NCBI RefSeq assembly: GCF_009696265.1
Contig: NZ_VUMH01000009.1
Span: 1 to 64,000 of the forward strand
Reading direction: 5' to 3'
DNA from: Desulfovibrio porci
GTDB taxonomy: Bacteria; Desulfobacterota; Desulfovibrionia; Desulfovibrionales; Desulfovibrionaceae
DNA length: 64,000 nt
The notes under the pieces are model-generated. The model saw only the letters and a list, made by a program, of their open reading frames with translations. It made no database searches and was not told where the DNA came from. The position numbers and the translations under genes were made by a program. Each line of letters starts with the position of its first letter. Position 1 is the first letter of the stretch. Shown piece by piece: positions 33,731 through 42,627 of the stretch.

Positions 33731-33822
33731 CCTACAGATTCCCCTTATGCATAAGGGAAAATCCCTATGGGGCCGGAATTTCCGACTCCGCCTGATCCGG
33801 CGCTGACGCCGGTCAAACGAAG

Positions 33823-33838
33823 CGTGACAAGCATCACA
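33823..33838 (-). promoter_or_regulatory. Second Crp/Fnr (HcpR-like) site
   Basis: On the minus strand TGTGA-TGCTTG-TCACG, nine of ten conserved positions of the hcp operator. It lies in the gap between the cooF stop and the start of the small exported protein gene (33730) and would act on the latter. Confidence 0.45.
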
Positions 33839-33931
33839 TCTTTCTGATTCAGCCGGTAAGGAAAACGCCCCTGCCTGTCAACAGGATTTATTTCCGGCCC
33901 TGAGCGCGGTTCTGGCGGCCAAGGCGGCGTC

Positions 33932-34519
33932 CTATTCCGGCGCGGTTTCTTTGGGAGCTTCCTTGGCTTCCGCTACAGGCTTTTTCTCGGGCTGCGGCGC
34001 TTCCACCACCGTGCCGTCCGGCTCCACCATGGACAGGGCGCGTACCGGGCAGGCCTCCATGCAGGCGGTGATCTTTTTGCCGTTCTCCTCGCGCCAGGCG
34101 CGGCACATGTCGCAACGCACGGCCACTTCCCGGCGAGCCCGCTGGGCGATGGTTTCCGCGTCGTCGCCGCTCAGGTCGGGCATGCCGATGGTGTCCAGAG
34201 AAATGGTGCCGTAAGGGCAGACCGCGATGCACATTTTACAGGCCACGCAGAACTGCACGCGCATGGTGATGCGGCCGTCCTTCTCCTGCTGCAGCGCGCC
34301 GGTGGGGCAGACGTTGCAGCAGGGCGCGGGATCGCACTGATGGCAACGCACCGTGGTTTTGAAGCCCTCGGCCTTGACTACCTGCACGCGCGAAACCAGC
34401 ACGTCGCGGTGCTTCATGGCTTCCTTGAAGGACATGCCGTGGTGAGCGGCGATGCAGGCCACTTCACAGCGGCGGCAGGCGCGGCACTTGTCGGGTACGA
34501 CCTGGATGTGTTCAATCAT
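33932..34519 (-). CDS. cooF: CooF-like ferredoxin subunit (4Fe-4S)
   Basis: A 195-residue polyferredoxin that carries electrons between CO dehydrogenase (or another donor) and the membrane hydrogenase. Four cysteine clusters are seen: CRACRRCEVAC, CHQCDPAPCCNVCPTGAL, CVACKMCIAVCPYGTI and CDMCRAWREENGKKITACMEACPVRAL. The layout is typical of HycB/CooF. The C-terminal 30 residues (VEAPQPEKKPVAEAKEAPKE) are charged and low complexity. It is the last gene of the coo operon; its start overlaps the hypA end by 8 bp. No CO dehydrogenase (cooS) is in the window. Confidence 0.9.
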   Translation of the reverse strand: MIEHIQVVPDKCRACRRCEVACIAAHHGMSFKEAMKHRDVLVSRVQVVKAEGFKTTVRCHQCDPAPCCNVCPTGALQQEKDGRITMRVQFCVACKMCIAVCPYGTISLDTIGMPDLSGDDAETIAQRARREVAVRCDMCRAWREENGKKITACMEACPVRALSMVEPDGTVVEAPQPEKKPVAEAKEAPKETAPE

Positions 34520-34895
34520 GGTCCGTTTCCTCGGATTCGACGCGCAGGGACTGGAGCGTAAGCCCGTGCCCTCCGCTGAAATGGATGTTTTCGCCGCCGC
34601 AGGCCGGACAGACGAAGCGGCGTTGCGTCAGACTGAAAGCGTGGCCGCAGCTTTCGCAACGGCAGGCCAGGGGAGCTGTGTTCAGCGTGAGCGTCGCGGC
34701 CTCGGCCACTGTGCCTTCGGCAAAAAGTTCAAAGCAGGCGGTCAGGGTCCGGGCCTCCACGCAGGCGATCAGCCCCAGCTCACAGACAATTTCCTGAATC
34801 CGCGTGACGCGGTTTTCCGGATGCGCCGCGTTGTGTTCTTCCACGGCCTTCAGCGCCATGCCCAGCAGGCCCTGAACCAGGCTGGCCTCATGCAT
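34512..34895 (-). CDS. hypA: Hydrogenase nickel incorporation protein HypA
   Basis: HypA delivers nickel with HypB to the hydrogenase large subunit. It has 127 residues from the ATG at 34895. The N-terminal MHE, with the nickel-binding His2, fixes this start. The zinc site is CESCG...CPACG (about 73-92). The segment ITRIQEIVCELG-like VTRIQEIVCELG is typical. Embedded between cooH and cooF, as in D. vulgaris and Rhodospirillum rubrum-like operons, so a dedicated maturation factor for CooH. Confidence 0.93.
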   Translation of the reverse strand: MHEASLVQGLLGMALKAVEEHNAAHPENRVTRIQEIVCELGLIACVEARTLTACFELFAEGTVAEAATLTLNTAPLACRCESCGHAFSLTQRRFVCPACGGENIHFSGGHGLTLQSLRVESEETDHD

Positions 34896-35040
34896 GTATT
34901 TCTCTTTACCGTTTTTTCCTGACAGTGGAGATTTTTTCCGCCGCAAGGAAAACAAGCGGCGCGCCGAAGCGGAGCATAGCCGTCTATGTGACCGGGCGTG
35001 CCGCGCAGTTTGACGCAGTCAACAGGAAAAAGACCCGCTG

Positions 35041-36123
35041 TCAGCGCTCCGTACACGAGACGCAGGGATCAATGCTGTTGGTGATCAGCGCCACATCCGC
35101 CACCTTGCAGTCGCGCATCATCACGCCCAAGGCTTCCCAGTTCATATACGAGGGCACGCGCCACTTGAGCCGCGCGGGCATGTCCGTGCCATTGGTGCGG
35201 ATATAGTAAAACACCTCGCCGCGCGGCGCTTCGGTGCGGGCGCAGGCCTCGGCCGTGCGGATCTGGCGCATGGGCGCGGTCACCGGGCCGTCGGGCACGC
35301 GCTGGCAGCACTGACGGATCAGTTTGAAGGATTCAAAAATCTCGTTCAGGCGCACCATGGTCCGGGCGTGGATGTCGCAGCCGTCGGCGACGACACTTTC
35401 GAATTCCAGTTCGGGATAGGCGGCGTAGGGGGAATCCTTGCGCACATCGATATGCACGCCGGAACCGCGTGCCACCGGGCCCACCACACCCAAGCGCAGC
35501 GCGTCGGCCTTGGGCAGCAGGCCCATGCCGTTGGTGCGGGCCAGCACCATGCTGTTGGTGGCGTAAATTTCGCGGATTTCATCCACCGCCGGTTCCACCT
35601 TGGCGATCATGCCCAGAATGTAGTCCAGCATTTCGCGGTCCACGTCGCATTTGACGCCGCCGATGCAGTTGGAGGCCAGGTTCATGCGGTTGCCGTACAC
35701 GGTTTCCTTCACGTCCTGCATCATTTCGCGCACTTCCATGACGTGCATGAACAGGGACTTGAAGCCGATGATATGGGCCTGGATGGCGGTATTGAACAGA
35801 TGCGAGGCCACGCGCTTGATTTCCTCGGCCAGAACCCGCAGGTAGCGCGCCCGCTCGGGAATGGAGATGCCCAGCACGTTTTCCACGGACATGCAGTAGG
35901 TGAAGGAGTGGCTGTTGGAACAGAGAGAACAGACCCGCTCGGTAAGAGTGGTGTTCTTGATCAGGTTGCGCTGGGTGGCCATGGCCTCCATGCCGCGGTG
36001 TACATGGCCCGAGGTCAGGTCCACGCGCCGCACGGTTTCGCCTTCCACCGTGAGATTGAAGTAGACCGGCTCCTCCAGGGCCACATGCACCGGTCCCAGA
36101 GGCATGGTGAAGGTGCTGCTCAT
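35041..36123 (-). CDS. cooH: CO-induced-type [NiFe]-hydrogenase large subunit CooH
   Basis: The catalytic subunit of a group 4 membrane-bound hydrogenase, homologous to NuoD. It has 360 residues. Both nickel-binding motifs are intact: N-terminal ERVCSLCSNSHS (about 76-87) and C-terminal DPCVSCTER at the very end, so this is a true hydrogenase and not a complex I subunit. The ending without an extra peptide means no protease maturation is needed, as in CooH. The HSGHVHRGMEAM-like TSGHVHRGMEAM segment is conserved. Start ATG overlaps the cooU stop (ATGA). Confidence 0.94.
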   Translation of the reverse strand: MSSTFTMPLGPVHVALEEPVYFNLTVEGETVRRVDLTSGHVHRGMEAMATQRNLIKNTTLTERVCSLCSNSHSFTYCMSVENVLGISIPERARYLRVLAEEIKRVASHLFNTAIQAHIIGFKSLFMHVMEVREMMQDVKETVYGNRMNLASNCIGGVKCDVDREMLDYILGMIAKVEPAVDEIREIYATNSMVLARTNGMGLLPKADALRLGVVGPVARGSGVHIDVRKDSPYAAYPELEFESVVADGCDIHARTMVRLNEIFESFKLIRQCCQRVPDGPVTAPMRQIRTAEACARTEAPRGEVFYYIRTNGTDMPARLKWRVPSYMNWEALGVMMRDCKVADVALITNSIDPCVSCTER

Positions 36124-36656
36124 GGCCGTTTCTCCTTGTCTTTCAGAATGCGTTCCCAGAGGTCCGTGGTGCAGGCCCCGTTCATCATGATGGACAGGGG
36201 CACGGCCTCGTTGAGAATGCCCGCGTCCAGCTCCTCGTCCAGGAAGAGGCGGCGTGGATTGGGGTGGTCCGTGACCTGAATGTCGTACAGCTCCATCATT
36301 TCGCGTTCGTGCCAGTCGGCATTGGCGAACAGCGGAGTGATGGAAGGCACGGTGGGCCATTCGCCGTTGAGCGTCACCGTGAGGTTGTAGATGATGCCTT
36401 TCAGCTCGAAGTGGTAGCAGACTTCCTGCATGGGCTCGCTCAACTGGCGGCGGTTGTAGGCCGTGACCATGGCCAGGCGGGCGCCCGCCTTGTGCAGCGC
36501 GGCGGCGGCCTGCGGCAGATGGCGCGGCGTGTCCAGCCGGAACCAGTGGAAAGCGTTGCCGTAACTGTCGATACTGTGATGAATGGCGTCGCTTTCGGTG
36601 CAGAAGGGCGAAATGTCCTCAATGACCCGCGCGTCGCCCCGGATTGTGTCTTGCAT
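36120..36656 (-). CDS. cooU: Hydrogenase subunit CooU (NuoC-like)
   Basis: A 178-residue cytosolic subunit homologous to NuoC/the 30-kDa complex I subunit, which buttresses the large subunit at the membrane arm. The motif HEREMMELYDIQVTDHPNPRRLFL (about 134-157) is the NuoC signature. Preceded by HFELKGIIYNLTVTLNGEWPTVPSITPLF. The start at 36656 is 30 bp behind cooX; the end is coupled to cooH. Confidence 0.9.
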   Translation of the reverse strand: MQDTIRGDARVIEDISPFCTESDAIHHSIDSYGNAFHWFRLDTPRHLPQAAAALHKAGARLAMVTAYNRRQLSEPMQEVCYHFELKGIIYNLTVTLNGEWPTVPSITPLFANADWHEREMMELYDIQVTDHPNPRRLFLDEELDAGILNEAVPLSIMMNGACTTDLWERILKDKEKRP

Positions 36657-36686
36657 GGCGTATCCTTTGTGGTTTCCGCTCGTCTT

Positions 36687-37265
36687 TTATTCCTTGGTGG
36701 GCGTGGCTGAAGTCACGCGCTCTTCCGGCTTCTCCTCCGAAGGCGAAGGCAGCAGGCAGGCGTTGCGCTTGGCGTCCTCGATCTGGCGGCATTTGGGACA
36801 GAGATGACGGATCAACTCCGGGTCGATATCCGGATTCTTGGCGTAGAGTCGTTGGGCCAGATGCGCCGGAATGGGCCGCATCAGCGTGCCGCAGTGGGCG
36901 CAGGGCTCATACTTGATGGTGTGCTGCTCCAGACGGTCGAATTTTTCCTTTTCCGGATGGGCCGAGTGCCAGTCGTCGCTGATGCTCATGGCCCCGGTGG
37001 GGCAGTAATGTCGGCAGGAGGCGCACAGGCAGCAGGAATTCTGCCAGATGGTGATGGTGTAGCCGCTGTCGTCCGGCAGATGGGTGATATTGATGGCCCC
37101 GGCCGCGCAGACGTGACGGCAGACGCCGCAGCCCATGCAGATGGTGGGGTCCACTTTGGCCCGGCCGCGCAGGCGCGCCGGCGTGAAGGTTTCGCCCAGC
37201 GGGAAGGGATCGGTGCTCGGGCCCTCCAGCAGATTGCGGAACAGAACTTTCAGAAAGCCCGCCAT
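36687..37265 (-). CDS. cooX: Hydrogenase ferredoxin subunit CooX (NuoI-like)
   Basis: A 192-residue iron-sulfur subunit homologous to NuoI. Two [4Fe-4S] motifs, CMGCGVCRHVC (about 43-53) and CCLCASCRHYCPTGA (about 77-91), are followed by CAHC...CPKC pairs (about 119-165) that could hold a further metal site. It wires the electron path to the small subunit CooL. The ATG at 37265 has GGAGGAA right upstream, inside the end of a 53-codon iron-sulfur gene. A longer start (37328) would overlap that small gene. Confidence 0.91.
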   Translation of the reverse strand: MAGFLKVLFRNLLEGPSTDPFPLGETFTPARLRGRAKVDPTICMGCGVCRHVCAAGAINITHLPDDSGYTITIWQNSCCLCASCRHYCPTGAMSISDDWHSAHPEKEKFDRLEQHTIKYEPCAHCGTLMRPIPAHLAQRLYAKNPDIDPELIRHLCPKCRQIEDAKRNACLLPSPSEEKPEERVTSATPTKE

Positions 37266-37266
37266 A

Positions 37267-37428
37267 TTATTCCTCCAGAGCCTTGGCGTCGTTACGGGGC
37301 TTGTGTCGCCCCAGCAGGCCGCAGACATGGTGACAGACGCCGCAACGCAGGCAGGTGTGCCCGCTGTCGGCCGGCGCCGCCCGCAGGCGCGCGCAGACTG
37401 TGCGCAAAGCGTGCCACAGCGCGGCCAT
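37267..37428 (-). CDS. 53-residue CxxCxxCxxxC small protein between cooL and cooX
   Basis: A short gene found by reading the minus strand between cooL and cooX. The ATG (37428) directly follows the cooL TAA (37431-37429), with an excellent GGAGG ribosome site 6 bp before it. It ends at TAA 37267, one base before the cooX ATG. The product has a basic amphipathic N-terminus (MAALWHALRTVCARLRAA), then a CLRCGVCHHVC motif (residues 26-36), the complete ligand set of one [4Fe-4S] cluster, and a charged end (RHKPRNDAKALEE). The motif closely echoes CMGCGVCRHVC in CooX. It may be an extra hydrogenase subunit or electron relay. No counterpart known to me. Confidence 0.75.
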   Translation of the reverse strand: MAALWHALRTVCARLRAAPADSGHTCLRCGVCHHVCGLLGRHKPRNDAKALEE

Positions 37429-37878
37429 TTATTCCTCCAGCCCCAGCTTTTTGAGCCAGATGGAGCGGGCCAGCACTACGCCTTCCAGAATGGCCTGGGG
37501 GCGCGGCGGGCAGCCGGGCACGTTGACGTCCACCGGCAGATAACGGTCAATGGGCCCTTCAATGGAGTAGCCCTCGCGGAAGACGCCGCCGGAAATGGGG
37601 CAGATGCCCACGGCCACGGTCACCTTGGGCTCGGGGATCTCATGCCAGACCCGGAGCACGCGGTCGCGCACCCTGGTGGTCAGCGGGCCGGTAATCAGCA
37701 CAATGTCCGCGTGCCGTGGGCTGCCGCAGTATTTACAGCCCAGGCGCTCCACGTCGTAGCGCGGAATACAGGCCGTGGTGGCCAGTTCCACGTCGCAACC
37801 GTTGCAGGAACCGGCGTTGATCCGGAACAGCCACGGCGAGCGCACGGAAAGTTTTTTGAGCAGGTTGTCCAAAGCCAC
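37429..37878 (-). CDS. cooL: Hydrogenase small subunit CooL (NuoB-like)
   Basis: A 149-residue small subunit with the proximal [4Fe-4S] cluster (N2-like). The cysteine ligands are in NAGSCNGCDVELATTAC, VGICPISGGVF and VPGCPPRPQAIL. HADIVLITGPLT is the conserved flavodoxin-fold strand. Start at 37878 with GGAGG upstream, 10 bp after cooK. Its own 3' end carries the ribosome site for the next 53-codon gene. Confidence 0.94.
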   Translation of the reverse strand: MALDNLLKKLSVRSPWLFRINAGSCNGCDVELATTACIPRYDVERLGCKYCGSPRHADIVLITGPLTTRVRDRVLRVWHEIPEPKVTVAVGICPISGGVFREGYSIEGPIDRYLPVDVNVPGCPPRPQAILEGVVLARSIWLKKLGLEE

Positions 37879-37888
37879 AGCGGCCTCC

Positions 37889-38860
37889 TTACATCACCCA
37901 GACCAGGATCAGACTGCACAGCGCGAGCGCCGTGGGCACGGTCACATAAAAACGGAAGGCCTGATCAATGCGGAAACGCCCGGTGGCCGACTTGACCAGG
38001 GTCAGGGAAACCAGCATCAGGCCCAGACATTTGAGTACGAACCAGAGCAGATTCACCGGCCACCATTCAGATATAGTGCCGGGAAAGAAAAGCGCCACCC
38101 CCAGGCCCAGAACCACGAAGGTCTTCAGCGCCGCCGTCACCTGGAACAGCGCCAGCAGCGGTCCGCCGTACTCCAGCAGGGGGCCTTCGATGATTTCTGT
38201 TTCCGCCTCCGGGATGTCGAAGGGGGCCACGCCCATGGTGCCGGGCAGAAAGATCAGGTAGGCCAGCAGGGCCGGGATCATGGCCGGGTTGAAGCCCAGA
38301 GAGCCGCTGTGCTGCTGCCAGGCCACGATCTTGAGCAGGGAGAATTCCGCCCCCCAGTCGCCGCCGGAAATGCCCTTGCCCACCAGCATGGCCACCGCCA
38401 GCAAAATCATCAGCAGCGGCGTCTCATAGGCCAGCATGAGCAGCATTTCACGCGAAAAACCCACCGCGCCGAAGGGCGAGCTGGAGGCCGAGCCTCCCAG
38501 CATCAGCGCCATGGCCGGAATGGGCAGCAGGTAGAAGATCACCAGCAGGTCGCCCATGTTGAACAGGCCGTTGAACACGCCCGGCACCGGAATAAAGGCC
38601 GCGCATACGGCCATGCCCGTGAAGCCGAAGACCGGAGCCAGCAGAAAGGCCGAACGGCAGGCGGTTTTCGGAATCAGGGTTTCCTTGGTCAGCAGTTTGG
38701 CGATGTCCAGCCAGGGCTGGATCAGCGGCGGTCCCACGCGGCGCTGGAGGCGGGCTTCCACCCGCCGGTCCAGGCCCTTGAAGAAGAATCCCACGGCCAG
38801 GGCGAAGACCCCGCCGGGAAAGATGCACATGTGCAGAATGGCAAGCAGGGTGTCGCTCAT
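37889..38860 (-). CDS. cooK: Hydrogenase membrane subunit CooK (NuoH-like)
   Basis: A 323-residue integral membrane protein homologous to NuoH/HycD, with about eight helices, which anchors the hydrogenase module and lines the proton input path. The motifs RRVGPPLIQPWLDIAKLLTKE (about 39-59), SSSPFGAVGFSREMLLMLAYETPLL and the acidic-loop MGVAPFDIPEAETEIIEG-PLLEYGG are hallmarks of this family. Its ATG overlaps the cooM stop (ATGA). Confidence 0.94.
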   Translation of the reverse strand: MSDTLLAILHMCIFPGGVFALAVGFFFKGLDRRVEARLQRRVGPPLIQPWLDIAKLLTKETLIPKTACRSAFLLAPVFGFTGMAVCAAFIPVPGVFNGLFNMGDLLVIFYLLPIPAMALMLGGSASSSPFGAVGFSREMLLMLAYETPLLMILLAVAMLVGKGISGGDWGAEFSLLKIVAWQQHSGSLGFNPAMIPALLAYLIFLPGTMGVAPFDIPEAETEIIEGPLLEYGGPLLALFQVTAALKTFVVLGLGVALFFPGTISEWWPVNLLWFVLKCLGLMLVSLTLVKSATGRFRIDQAFRFYVTVPTALALCSLILVWVM

Positions 38861-41800
38861 CAGCGGTTCTCCTTGGAAGCGCGCCAGCCCAGCAGGCGCG
38901 TCAGGTCGCCGTAGATGCTGGAGGGCGTCATGCGGCTGGTGGCGATTTCCGGCGGCAGGCCGCAGGTATGCACGTCGATTTCACGCAGGCGCGTGAAGCG
39001 GCGCACGAACCAGGCGCCCGCCAGGAAGGCCAGGGCCGCCATCACGAACATGCCCGTGGCGTTCCAGGCGCCCGGCCCGGAAAGCACGCCGGAAAGTCCC
39101 ACATTGAGGGGCTCCAGCCCGTATTCGCCCAGCACGCCGTTGATGGGCAGGAGCGCCAGGCCGGGGAATACGCCCGTCAGCACGCAACCGGCGGCCAGAA
39201 TGCCCATGGGCACGCGCATGACCTTGGGGGCTTCATGCACGTCGTCCAGGTCCGGCGCGGGCTGGCCCAAAAAGGCCGCGTGCAGGAACTTGGCGATGTA
39301 GGCCAGGGTCAGCACGCTGCCCACCAGGGAAAGCAGGGCCAGGAAGGGCTGCCCGGCCTGCATCAGGGCGTGGTAGATCAGCCATTTGGAGGAGAAGCCG
39401 CTGGTGGGCGGCACGCCCACCACGGACAGGCCCGCGATGGCGAACATGCAGAGGGTGAAGGGCATCTTGCGGCCGATGCCGCCCAGATCGTCCAGGCTGT
39501 CCCGGTGCGTGGCGAACATCACGGCCCCGCAGATCAGGAAGAGCAGGTCTTTGAAGAAGACGTGGTTGATCAGGTGCAGCATGCCGCCCGCATAGCCCAA
39601 GGCGCCGCCCGCGGCCACGGCCAGCACCATGTAGCCCAGTTGGCTCACGGTGGAGTAGATGAAGATCAGCTTGACGCCGTTGGCCCGCAGGGCCTGCACG
39701 GCGGCCATGATGATGGTGATGCCGCCGATCCACATGACCACGGTGCTGATCAGGCTTTGCTCGAAGCCGCCCAGAATGCCCGCCAGGGCAAAACCGCCGC
39801 CCAGCAGCATGAAGAGCTTGATCAGGCCGATGACGGCGCTCTTCAGCAGCACCGAGGATATGTAGCCGGACACCGGCGTGGGGGCCAGGGCCGGGTGCAT
39901 CTGCCAGTCAATGCGGAAGGGCAGCTGGGCGGCCTTCATCACAAAGCCCACGGCCAGCAGGGCCATGCCCAGCCAGGCCGCGCCGGGGGCCAGGTCAGGG
40001 GCAAGCCCGGCCAGCAGCCCGGCGTTGAAGGGCGTGAAGGGTCCCAGCACGCAGAGGCCCACAAAGAGGAAGCTCGCGCCCAGCAGATTGAAGAGGAAGT
40101 ACTTGAAGGCCTCGCGCAACGAGGCCTTGTCCCCCTCATGGGCGATGGCCATGTACAGGCTCCAGGAACTCATGATTTCCCAGAACAGGAAGAAGCTCAG
40201 CAGGTACTGGCTGGCCGCCATGCCGATGAGGCCGCCGCACATGCAGGTGAAGGCGCAGTAAAAGCGCCACTGGCTGTGACTGTGCTCCATGTAGCCCACG
40301 GCATAGGCCATGTTCACCGCGCCCAGCAGGGGCACGATCAGGGCGAAGCAGAAGGAGAGCGTGTCCAGATCTCGCCCGAAGAACAGCACCAGCAGGGCCG
40401 TCAGCAGCAGCACGCCCACGCTGGTCCAGCCGGCCATCTTGCGCCAGTCCGCGAACAGGGCCGGAAGCACCGCGCCGAAGACCGGCAGCACCACGTAGAC
40501 CGGCCAGGAGACGTTCATGGCCGCGATGATCTGCGGAACGTCCATGGCGGGCGGGTAGCAGAGTGAGGCCACGGGCAGCACCAGCGGCATGACCGCCTGC
40601 GGGAACAGGCCCAGCAGCAGGCTGACGGCCGCCAGAACCAGCAGGCTCAGGCGCATGCTGAAGGGGGCCTCTTCCACCTGGGGCAGATGGTCCGGCCGCT
40701 TCTCGAAGATCAGGGTTTTCAGAATGCGGGTGTAGTACACGGCCCCCACCAGGGAGGCCGCCAGGATCAGGGCCGCCAGCCAGATCTGACCGGCGTCCAC
40801 GGCGGCCTGAATCATCAGGAATTTGCTGTAGAACGCGCCGAAGGGCGGCAGGCCCATGATGCTCACCAGGCCCACGGCCATACAGGCCACGGTCCAGGGC
40901 ATATGGCGTCCCAGGCCGCGCAGGTCGGCGAGGTTGCGGCTGCCCGCGCGCATGATCAGCGCGCCCGCGCCCAAAAAGAGCAGGTCTTTCATCACGGCGT
41001 GATTGAACATGTGCCAGAGCGCTCCGGCCGTGGCCAGCCAGGTGCCCAGGCCCAGCACCAGCGCGATTTCGCCGATCTGCCCCAGGGTGGAGTAGGCCAG
41101 CATGCGTTTGATGTCTTCCTGGCGCAGAGCCATGAGTTCGCCGTAGATCAGGGTGGCCACGCCCATGGCGGTGAGGCCCGCCCCGAACCAGGACAGGCCG
41201 AACAGGCCGCGCATTTCACCGGCGGCCTGGCCCACGCCCATGATGATCACGCTGACGATGCCGAACACGCCCATTTTGGTGATGATGCCGGACAAGGGCG
41301 CTGACACCGAGGACGGCGCGGCGGGGTGGGCGTCGGGCAGCCAGGAGTGCAGGGGCACCAGACCAGCTTTGACGCCGAAGCCCGCCAGGCAGAGCACCAG
41401 GGCCGTCTGGAACCAGAGCGGGAAGTGGAAGGCGGCCAGCGGCGAGGCGGAAAAGACGCCGAGAATGAACAGGCCGGGCAGCATGAACAGCGCGCCGCCC
41501 GCGCACATCACGTAATATTTGAGACCGGCCTCATAGGCCGTGCGCCGTCCTTCGTGAACCACCAGGAAGTAGGAGGCGAAGGTCATCAGCTCCCAGTAGC
41601 CATACATGGCCGCCGTGTCCGGCGTGGAGACGATGCCCGTCAGGGAGGCGAAGGTCAGCAGCAGGAAAAACCAGTACCAGCCCTTGCGGTTGTCGTGGAT
41701 GTAGCCCAGGGAGTAGACGCTGACCACCAGGGCCACCAGGGCGATCATCACCAGGAAGAGCCGGGCCAGGGGCGGGGCGGGGACGACGCAGACCGCCGCG

Positions 41801-42627
41801 AAGGCCAGAGCCGAGAACAGGGCGGCGATCAGCGGGGCCGCGCGCAGGCGCAGCAAAAAGGCCAGACCGGCGATGAACGCGCCGACGTAGAAACACCAGT
41901 AGGCCGGATGCACGGGCACGTGCATGACCGTCAGGCCGAAGTGCCCGCCCACGGCGTCGGTCAGGGGGCCGCGCAGCAGGCCCAGGGCCGCCGTCAGCAG
42001 GCCCAGACCCAACAACGGAAGCGACAGGCCGCCGAACGCGGAGCGCGTCGCCGGGGCTTCGTCTTCCGCATCATAGGGGGCTTCCAGCGACACGCGGCGC
42101 ACGGCGTCCACATACAGCCAGATGAAGACCGTGGTGGCCGCGGCCATCAGCAGCAGGCAGAGCATGCCGCCGGACGGGGCGGATTCCAGCAGGGCCTGAA
42201 CGATGAGCGCGCGGGCTTCAGGCAGAAGAAAGGGCGAACCGCCCACGGCGGCCAGCAGTCCCAGGCCGAAGAGCGCTCCGGCCCACGGCTGCCGCCGCCC
42301 CGCGCCGCTCAGTTCGTCCAGGGTGACGGCGGGCGCGTCAAAGGACGTGGCCCCGTGCGCGGGCGCGAGGCGCGCCAGCGCGACCAGCGCCAGCAGCCTG
42401 GCCGAAATCTGGAAGATGACGAACAGCCACAGGCCGGTCAGGCCCACGGCTGTCTGCGCGGTCAATGCCATGCAGGCGATGCCCGCGTCGTGCAGCGCGC
42501 CCCAGAGGATCAGGCGGCGCGGATCCTTGCGTTCCCGTACGGCCTTGACCGTGGCGAACAGCAGCAGAATCGCGCCGAGCAGCAGCGGCAGCCAGGAGCC
42601 GCCGGCCATGAACAGTGGTGATGTCAT
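38860..42627 (-). CDS. cooM: CooM: fused Mrp/NuoL-type proton pump subunit
   Basis: A 1255-residue membrane protein, the ion-translocating part of the Coo hydrogenase. After about 300 N-terminal residues with seven or so helices, there are two tandem antiporter-like domains. The first (about 300-690) holds YWELMTFASYFLV, GLVPLHSWLPDAHPAAPS and LMALRQEDIKRMLAYSTLGQIG. The second (about 790-1160) holds FFLFWEIMSSWSLY, HPALAPTPVSGY, VKLIFIYSTVSQLG and INHVFFKDLLFL. The size and double domain match CooM of R. rubrum (about 1270 residues). It is the first gene of the operon; the ATG has only a weak GGGGC ribosome site. Confidence 0.93.
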   Translation of the reverse strand: MTSPLFMAGGSWLPLLLGAILLLFATVKAVRERKDPRRLILWGALHDAGIACMALTAQTAVGLTGLWLFVIFQISARLLALVALARLAPAHGATSFDAPAVTLDELSGAGRRQPWAGALFGLGLLAAVGGSPFLLPEARALIVQALLESAPSGGMLCLLLMAAATTVFIWLYVDAVRRVSLEAPYDAEDEAPATRSAFGGLSLPLLGLGLLTAALGLLRGPLTDAVGGHFGLTVMHVPVHPAYWCFYVGAFIAGLAFLLRLRAAPLIAALFSALAFAAVCVVPAPPLARLFLVMIALVALVVSVYSLGYIHDNRKGWYWFFLLLTFASLTGIVSTPDTAAMYGYWELMTFASYFLVVHEGRRTAYEAGLKYYVMCAGGALFMLPGLFILGVFSASPLAAFHFPLWFQTALVLCLAGFGVKAGLVPLHSWLPDAHPAAPSSVSAPLSGIITKMGVFGIVSVIIMGVGQAAGEMRGLFGLSWFGAGLTAMGVATLIYGELMALRQEDIKRMLAYSTLGQIGEIALVLGLGTWLATAGALWHMFNHAVMKDLLFLGAGALIMRAGSRNLADLRGLGRHMPWTVACMAVGLVSIMGLPPFGAFYSKFLMIQAAVDAGQIWLAALILAASLVGAVYYTRILKTLIFEKRPDHLPQVEEAPFSMRLSLLVLAAVSLLLGLFPQAVMPLVLPVASLCYPPAMDVPQIIAAMNVSWPVYVVLPVFGAVLPALFADWRKMAGWTSVGVLLLTALLVLFFGRDLDTLSFCFALIVPLLGAVNMAYAVGYMEHSHSQWRFYCAFTCMCGGLIGMAASQYLLSFFLFWEIMSSWSLYMAIAHEGDKASLREAFKYFLFNLLGASFLFVGLCVLGPFTPFNAGLLAGLAPDLAPGAAWLGMALLAVGFVMKAAQLPFRIDWQMHPALAPTPVSGYISSVLLKSAVIGLIKLFMLLGGGFALAGILGGFEQSLISTVVMWIGGITIIMAAVQALRANGVKLIFIYSTVSQLGYMVLAVAAGGALGYAGGMLHLINHVFFKDLLFLICGAVMFATHRDSLDDLGGIGRKMPFTLCMFAIAGLSVVGVPPTSGFSSKWLIYHALMQAGQPFLALLSLVGSVLTLAYIAKFLHAAFLGQPAPDLDDVHEAPKVMRVPMGILAAGCVLTGVFPGLALLPINGVLGEYGLEPLNVGLSGVLSGPGAWNATGMFVMAALAFLAGAWFVRRFTRLREIDVHTCGLPPEIATSRMTPSSIYGDLTRLLGWRASKENR

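Noticed and set aside
38968..42621. Plus-strand frames of 532 and 431 codons opposite cooM
   Set aside because: Gln/His/Gly-rich antisense translation without any motif; cooM is unmistakable.
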